Positions 6,966-10,239 of a stretch of DNA of 10,239 nucleotides are shown here, piece by piece. Position 1 is the stretch's first letter, and every line of letters begins with the position of its first letter. The DNA is taken from positions 1 to 10,239 of the forward strand of contig CAMFSS010000049.1 of assembly GCA_945983195.1 (NCBI GenBank), given 5' to 3'. A program made the translations under genes and the position numbers. The notes below the pieces were generated by a model. The model did not search any database. It had not been told where the DNA came from and saw only the letters and a program-made list of their open reading frames with translations. Source of the DNA: an uncultured Prevotellaceae bacterium (GTDB taxonomy: Bacteria > Bacteroidota > Bacteroidia > Bacteroidales > Muribaculaceae).

Positions 6966-6996
6966 TTTGCTATTAACAAAAAAAATCGTAACTTAG
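6966..6996 (+). promoter_or_regulatory. Promoter of pdxA and the downstream cluster
   Basis: TTTG (6966-6969), a 19-base spacer and TAACTTAG (6989-6996, seven of eight against TAnnTTTG) form the typical Bacteroidetes vegetative promoter. The predicted start near 7003 leaves a leader of about 60 bases. Confidence 0.6.
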
Positions 6997-7024
6997 CGGA
7001 ATATTTTGAAACTGATGTTTTTTA

Positions 7025-7038
7025 GTGCCTATTGGCAC
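7025..7038 (+). other. Small hairpin in the pdxA leader
   Basis: GTGCC-TATT-GGCAC is a perfect 5-bp stem with a 4-base loop, 26 bases before the pdxA ATG. It is too short and lacks a T-tract for a terminator; a role in leader structure is possible but unproven. Confidence 0.3.
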
Positions 7039-7064
7039 ACTATTTATTATTAAAACCGAAAATA

Positions 7065-8180
7065 ATGGCTGAAGACAAAAAAATACGCGTTGGAATCACC
7101 CAAGGGGATACCAACGGAATCGGATATGAAGTTATTCTAAAAACGCTTGCCGACGGACAGATGTGCGAGCTGTGCACCCCTGTGGTGTACGGCTCTTCAA
7201 AAATCGCTGCTTATCACCGTAAGGCTCTCGACATGCCGCAAGTGCAATTCAACAATATCGACAATGCACAGAAAGTGCGTGATGGTGTGAACAATCTGGT
7301 TGAAGTCGCCGATGGCGAAGTGAAAATCGAGCTTGGGGTGCCGAGCGAGGCTGCCGGTCAGGCGGCTTTCACAGCTCTTGAGCGTGCCGTCGCCGACCTT
7401 AAGGACGGTCTTATCGACGTGCTTGTAACTGCTCCTATCAACAAGAACAACATTCAGAGCGACATGTTCCATTTCCCCGGTCACACCGAGAATCTCGAAG
7501 CAGCTCTTGGCTACGGCAAGAAGTCGCTGATGATTCTTTTCAACGACTTCATCAAAGTGGCTCTCGTCACCACTCATCTGCCTGTTTCGAAAATCTCTGA
7601 AGCAATTTCGAAAGATGTGATTCTTGAGAAAATCAAGATCTTCAACAATTCCTTGAAACGCGACTTCGGCATTGAGCGTCCGCGTATAGCCGTGCTTGCC
7701 CTCAATCCTCATTCGGGCGACAATGGGCTGCTCGGCTCGGAAGAGAAGGAAATAATCACTCCCGCCATCGAAGAGGCATACGCCCAGAAAATCACATGCT
7801 TCGGGCCCTACGCTGCCGACGGTTTCTTCGGCAACGCACACTACAAGAAATTCGACGGCGTTCTCGCCATGTATCACGACCAGGGGCTTGCACCGTTCAA
7901 GACCATCGCAATGGAGAGTGGAGTTAACTTCACCGCCGGGCTGCCGCATGTGCGCACATCGCCCGACCACGGCACCGGTTACGACATTGCCGGCAAGAAT
8001 CTCGCTTGTGAAGACTCCTTCCGCGAGGCTATCTACCGCGCCATCGACATTTTCCGCTGCCGCAGCAATGAGGCTGAAATTCACCGCAACCCGCTTCGCC
8101 GCCAGTATTTCGACAAGAGCAACGACAATGTGGTGCTCGACCTCTCGAAAGACGACGATGACGATGCTGCATCAAAATAA
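7065..8180 (+). CDS. pdxA: 4-hydroxythreonine-4-phosphate dehydrogenase
   Basis: PdxA oxidises 4-phosphohydroxy-L-threonine with NAD in the deoxyxylulose-5-phosphate-dependent route to pyridoxal phosphate; the product joins with DXP through PdxJ. It has 371 residues, slightly longer than E. coli PdxA. Visible motifs: GDTNGIGYE 14-22 (GDPAGIGPE in proteobacteria), TAPINK 122-127, GHTE 139-142 and the three metal-binding histidines H171 (THLP), H215 (NPHSG) and H271 (YHDQG), then TSPDHGTGYDIAGK 298-311. The tail ends in an acidic run (DDDDD 363-367). ATG 7065-7067 is chosen; a TTG at 7032 would place the leader hairpin inside the gene. It is preceded by a good promoter and followed after 33 bases by the nucleotidyltransferase gene, so it probably leads the operon. 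Confidence 0.95.
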   Translation: MAEDKKIRVGITQGDTNGIGYEVILKTLADGQMCELCTPVVYGSSKIAAYHRKALDMPQVQFNNIDNAQKVRDGVNNLVEVADGEVKIELGVPSEAAGQAAFTALERAVADLKDGLIDVLVTAPINKNNIQSDMFHFPGHTENLEAALGYGKKSLMILFNDFIKVALVTTHLPVSKISEAISKDVILEKIKIFNNSLKRDFGIERPRIAVLALNPHSGDNGLLGSEEKEIITPAIEEAYAQKITCFGPYAADGFFGNAHYKKFDGVLAMYHDQGLAPFKTIAMESGVNFTAGLPHVRTSPDHGTGYDIAGKNLACEDSFREAIYRAIDIFRCRSNEAEIHRNPLRRQYFDKSNDNVVLDLSKDDDDDAASK

Positions 8181-8213
8181 TTAATCGCATTAATACCAAA
8201 AATTTCGAAGATT

Positions 8214-8915
8214 ATGAATTATGCAATTATAGCTGCCGGCGAAGGCTCACGCCTCGCACAGGAAGGCGTGAAAAAGCCGAAACCGCTCGTTGAATTGAAT
8301 GGCGAGCCAATGATTGGCCGACTTATCAATGTGTTCACCCGATGCAACGCCGAGAGTATAAGCGTGATTGTCAACAATGAAATGAAGGAGGTGAAAGCCT
8401 ATCTCGACACACTCAACCCCGGTGTGCCCTTCAATGTGGTGGTCAAGTCTACACCCAGTTCGATGCACAGCTTCTTCGAGCTGAGCCGTGTGATGCAGAA
8501 GGGCAAATTCTGCCTCACCACTGTCGACACCATTTTCCGCGAGGAGGATTTCGCCAAATACATTGCCGCTTTTGAAGCCGATACATCAAGCGACGGCATG
8601 ATGGCTGTCACCCCTTTCATCGAGGACGAAAAGCCCCTCTACGTCGATGTGGACGACTCAATGAGCATTCGCGCATTCCGTGACGCAGCCTACGAGGGGG
8701 CACGTTTCATCTCGGGCGGAGTGTATGCCCTCAACGACAAGGCCATAACTGTGCTTGAGGACTGCATGAACCGCGGCGTGGCGCGTATGCGCAACTTTCA
8801 GCGCGCGCTCATCGACGCCGGATTGTGCCTAAAGGCTTATCCGATTGAGAAAATCGTCGATGTCGACCATGCAGGCGACATTGAGGTGGCTGAACGATTC
8901 CTGCGTGGCGAATAG
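8214..8915 (+). CDS. Small nucleotidyltransferase (sugar/polyol-phosphate type)
   Basis: The protein has 233 residues with the Rossmann-like NTP-transferase fold. The start IIAAGEGSRL (5-14) followed by KKPKPL (20-25) is the nucleotide-binding signature; D105 in TTVDT is the expected metal ligand, and VDVDHAGD (215-222) near the end is the second acidic site. No left-handed helix or acyltransferase domain follows, so it is a minimal enzyme like MobA, IspD or inositol-1-phosphate cytidylyltransferase. Such enzymes join NTP to a phosphorylated sugar, alcohol or cofactor and release pyrophosphate. The substrate is not evident. The neighbouring ATP-grasp and CDP-alcohol phosphatidyltransferase genes make a CDP-activated lipid head group a reasonable guess. 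The spacing to pdxA (33 bases) suggests co-transcription. Confidence 0.85.
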   Translation: MNYAIIAAGEGSRLAQEGVKKPKPLVELNGEPMIGRLINVFTRCNAESISVIVNNEMKEVKAYLDTLNPGVPFNVVVKSTPSSMHSFFELSRVMQKGKFCLTTVDTIFREEDFAKYIAAFEADTSSDGMMAVTPFIEDEKPLYVDVDDSMSIRAFRDAAYEGARFISGGVYALNDKAITVLEDCMNRGVARMRNFQRALIDAGLCLKAYPIEKIVDVDHAGDIEVAERFLRGE

Positions 8916-8988
8916 CGACCATATTGATAATCACTGCGCTGAGTCACTTTTATTCTGAATTTCTTACTTTACATTAATTAGATACATC

Positions 8989-9849
8989 ATGGCAGATATA
9001 GAAATTGCCGGCATTATGCGAGCCGGTGCCTATTCGCCCAATCACATCGGAAACGATGCAGCCATTTTCAACGCCGCTGCCGAGCAACTGCGCAAGCGTG
9101 GCTATGTGGTCAACATCTACAGCGAGGAGCAATTCAAGCTCAACGAAATCAAAGAGAACGTAATTCTTAACATGTGCCGTGAGCAGACCTCAATCGCAAA
9201 GCTCCAGCAGCTTGAAGACCAAGGCAAATTGGTTATCAATTCAGGCTACGGCATTGAGAATTGCACGCGCGAGCGTATGACGCGCATTCTTCTCGGCAAC
9301 AATATTCCATACCCCGACAGCCTGATTGTCGACACCAACGAGGCTGTCAAGCCTCTGCTGAAAAAGAGCGGCTTCCAAAGCTGCTGGATTAAGCGAGGCG
9401 ATTTCCACGCTATGCACAAGGAGGATGTGAGCTATGTGCGACACCCCGAGGAGGCACAAGAAGTGCTTCAAGAGTATTTCCTCCGCGGAATTAAGCGTGC
9501 TGTCATCAACGTGCATCTTGTGGGTGACCTTGTGAAGTTCTATGGCGTGCGCGGCACTCCATTCTTCTTCTGGTTCTATCCTTTCGATGAAGGTCACAGC
9601 AAGTATGGGCATGAGGCTATCAATGGCAAGTCGCAAGGCATAAAGTTCAATGTGAAAGAGATGAAAAGCATCTGCCAGCGTGCTGCTGAAGAGCTGAATG
9701 TGGTGATTTACGGCGGTGACTGCATCGTTTCACCTGAAGGTGAAATGCGCATCATCGACTTCAACGACTGGCCGAGCTTTGCCCCATGCCGCAACGAGGC
9801 TGCTCCACACATTGCAAAGAGCGTAATCAGCCTTATCAAGGCACACTGA
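8989..9849 (+). CDS. ATP-grasp enzyme, ITPK/RimK-like, unknown substrate
   Basis: The protein has 286 residues. An N-terminal Rossmann-like pre-ATP-grasp region (about 4-110) contains NMCRE and a VINSGYGIENCTRERMTRILLGNNIPYPDS-type stretch (82-111) as in kinases and ligases of this superfamily. WIKRGD (133-138) supplies the ATP lysine K135, AVINVHLVGDLVKFYGVRG (171-189) is the central strand pair, and GGDCIV (242-247) with IIDFNDWPSF (255-264) gives the metal ligands D244, D257 and N259. The D-x-N-x-x-P end recalls inositol polyphosphate kinase (ITPK) and RimK/glutathione synthetase proteins. It could be a kinase or a carboxylate-amine ligase; sequence alone does not decide. It lies between a nucleotidyltransferase and a CDP-alcohol phosphatidyltransferase. 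The 73-base upstream gap shows no clear promoter. Confidence 0.75.
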   Translation: MADIEIAGIMRAGAYSPNHIGNDAAIFNAAAEQLRKRGYVVNIYSEEQFKLNEIKENVILNMCREQTSIAKLQQLEDQGKLVINSGYGIENCTRERMTRILLGNNIPYPDSLIVDTNEAVKPLLKKSGFQSCWIKRGDFHAMHKEDVSYVRHPEEAQEVLQEYFLRGIKRAVINVHLVGDLVKFYGVRGTPFFFWFYPFDEGHSKYGHEAINGKSQGIKFNVKEMKSICQRAAEELNVVIYGGDCIVSPEGEMRIIDFNDWPSFAPCRNEAAPHIAKSVISLIKAH

Positions 9850-9955
9850 CAGCACTGCTCCTCCTTAAAATGTGCGTATAATCGTCACATAATTATCTTA
9901 TAGACAGAATATTTGGTATAAAAAGAAAGATTGGTTTTACATATTTTTATTTGAC

Positions 9956-10239
9956 ATGAGTAAATTTTCTGAAATCAAGCAGCAATACAAGTCGTCACTC
10001 AAATCTATGGACACCGAGGAAACACTCGACTTGATGTTTTATCGTCCGATAGGCTACCTTTGGGCAGTGCTTTGCGCTAAAGTGGGCATCACCCCAAATG
10101 CCATCACCATCGCTTCCATTTTTCTGGGTGTCACGGGCGGTGTGCTTTTCTATTTCGGAAAGCCTGAAGACATTTGGCTCAACTATGTGGGTATGTTCCT
10201 TCTGGTGTGGGCAAACTCATTTGACAGTGCCGATGGGCA
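9956..10239 (+). CDS. CDP-alcohol phosphatidyltransferase, 5' part only
   Basis: Ninety-four complete codons are visible before the window ends. An N-terminal amphipathic part (1-25) is followed by FYRPIGYLWAVLCAKVGITPNAITI (28-52), the entry region of this membrane enzyme family, then two membrane segments (about 48-68 and 74-89). The last residues, DSADG (90-94), begin the catalytic signature D-x2-D-G-x2-A-R-x8-G-x3-D-x3-D; the rest is beyond the edge. Such enzymes swap CMP on a CDP-linked lipid or alcohol for an alcohol acceptor (PgsA, PssA, phosphatidylinositol-phosphate synthase and others). ATG 9956-9958 is the first in-frame start giving this N-terminus. The 106-base gap upstream (9850-9955) is AT-rich with no confident promoter, so the gene may belong to the pdxA operon. 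Confidence 0.88.
   Translation, partial: MSKFSEIKQQYKSSLKSMDTEETLDLMFYRPIGYLWAVLCAKVGITPNAITIASIFLGVTGGVLFYFGKPEDIWLNYVGMFLLVWANSFDSADG

Noticed and set aside
6166..6996. 276-codon histidine-rich ORF antisense to the flippase-like gene
   Set aside because: The His-rich composition is what the complement of a membrane-protein gene produces; the minus strand shows strong family motifs.
7032..7064. Upstream TTG start for pdxA
   Set aside because: It would begin within the leader hairpin and add 11 residues not seen in the family; ATG at 7065 fits better.
7197..8084. 295-codon ORF antisense to pdxA
   Set aside because: A codon-bias shadow of a clearly recognised enzyme; no domain in the translation.
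9862..9910. TGTG...TCACA dyad in the gap before the phosphatidyltransferase as a CRP-type site
   Set aside because: The spacing (nine bases between the half-sites) is wrong for TGTGA-N6-TCACA and one half-site is incomplete.

Overview
The window looks like chromosomal core DNA from a Bacteroidales gut commensal, probably near Muribaculaceae or a related family. Several things point that way: a long pyrophosphate-dependent phosphofructokinase, a PdxA of Bacteroidetes type (GDTNGIGYE at the N-terminus), promoter-like sequences of the Bacteroidetes TTTG / TAnnTTTG kind, almost no Shine-Dalgarno sequences, and about even base composition in genes with AT-rich gaps. No tRNA, rRNA, insertion sequence, phage gene or CRISPR array was seen. 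The genus is an inference from gene style, not from a marker gene.

Layout from left to right: the 3' end of a CYTH-domain gene (+) runs tail to tail into rlmD (-), with a 24-base overlap. A 538-base gap follows. It holds three perfectly phased 72-bp tandem repeats and the intrinsic terminator of the next gene. The minus-strand block continues with pfp (pyrophosphate-dependent phosphofructokinase), an M16-family peptidase homologue without its zinc motif, a short NfeD-like membrane protein and a multi-pass flippase-like (UPF0104/LPG-synthase-TM) protein. At about 6883-7064 there is a divergent promoter region. From there a plus-strand cluster runs off the right edge: pdxA, a small nucleotidyltransferase, an ATP-grasp enzyme and a CDP-alcohol phosphatidyltransferase cut by the window end.

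The plus-strand cluster is the most suggestive functional unit. A nucleotidyltransferase, an ATP-grasp enzyme with an ITPK/RimK-like metal-binding end and a CDP-alcohol phosphatidyltransferase together look like a route to an unusual phospholipid head group; inositol-type lipids, known from gut Bacteroidetes, are one possibility. This is inference from families and order. pdxA (vitamin B6 synthesis) probably shares the transcript.

The most striking non-coding signal is the repeat array upstream of rlmD. On the minus strand each unit carries a TAnnTTTG element with a TTTC 19 bases upstream, in register with an identical arrangement in the unique DNA just before rlmD. The duplication therefore appears to have multiplied the rlmD promoter in tandem.
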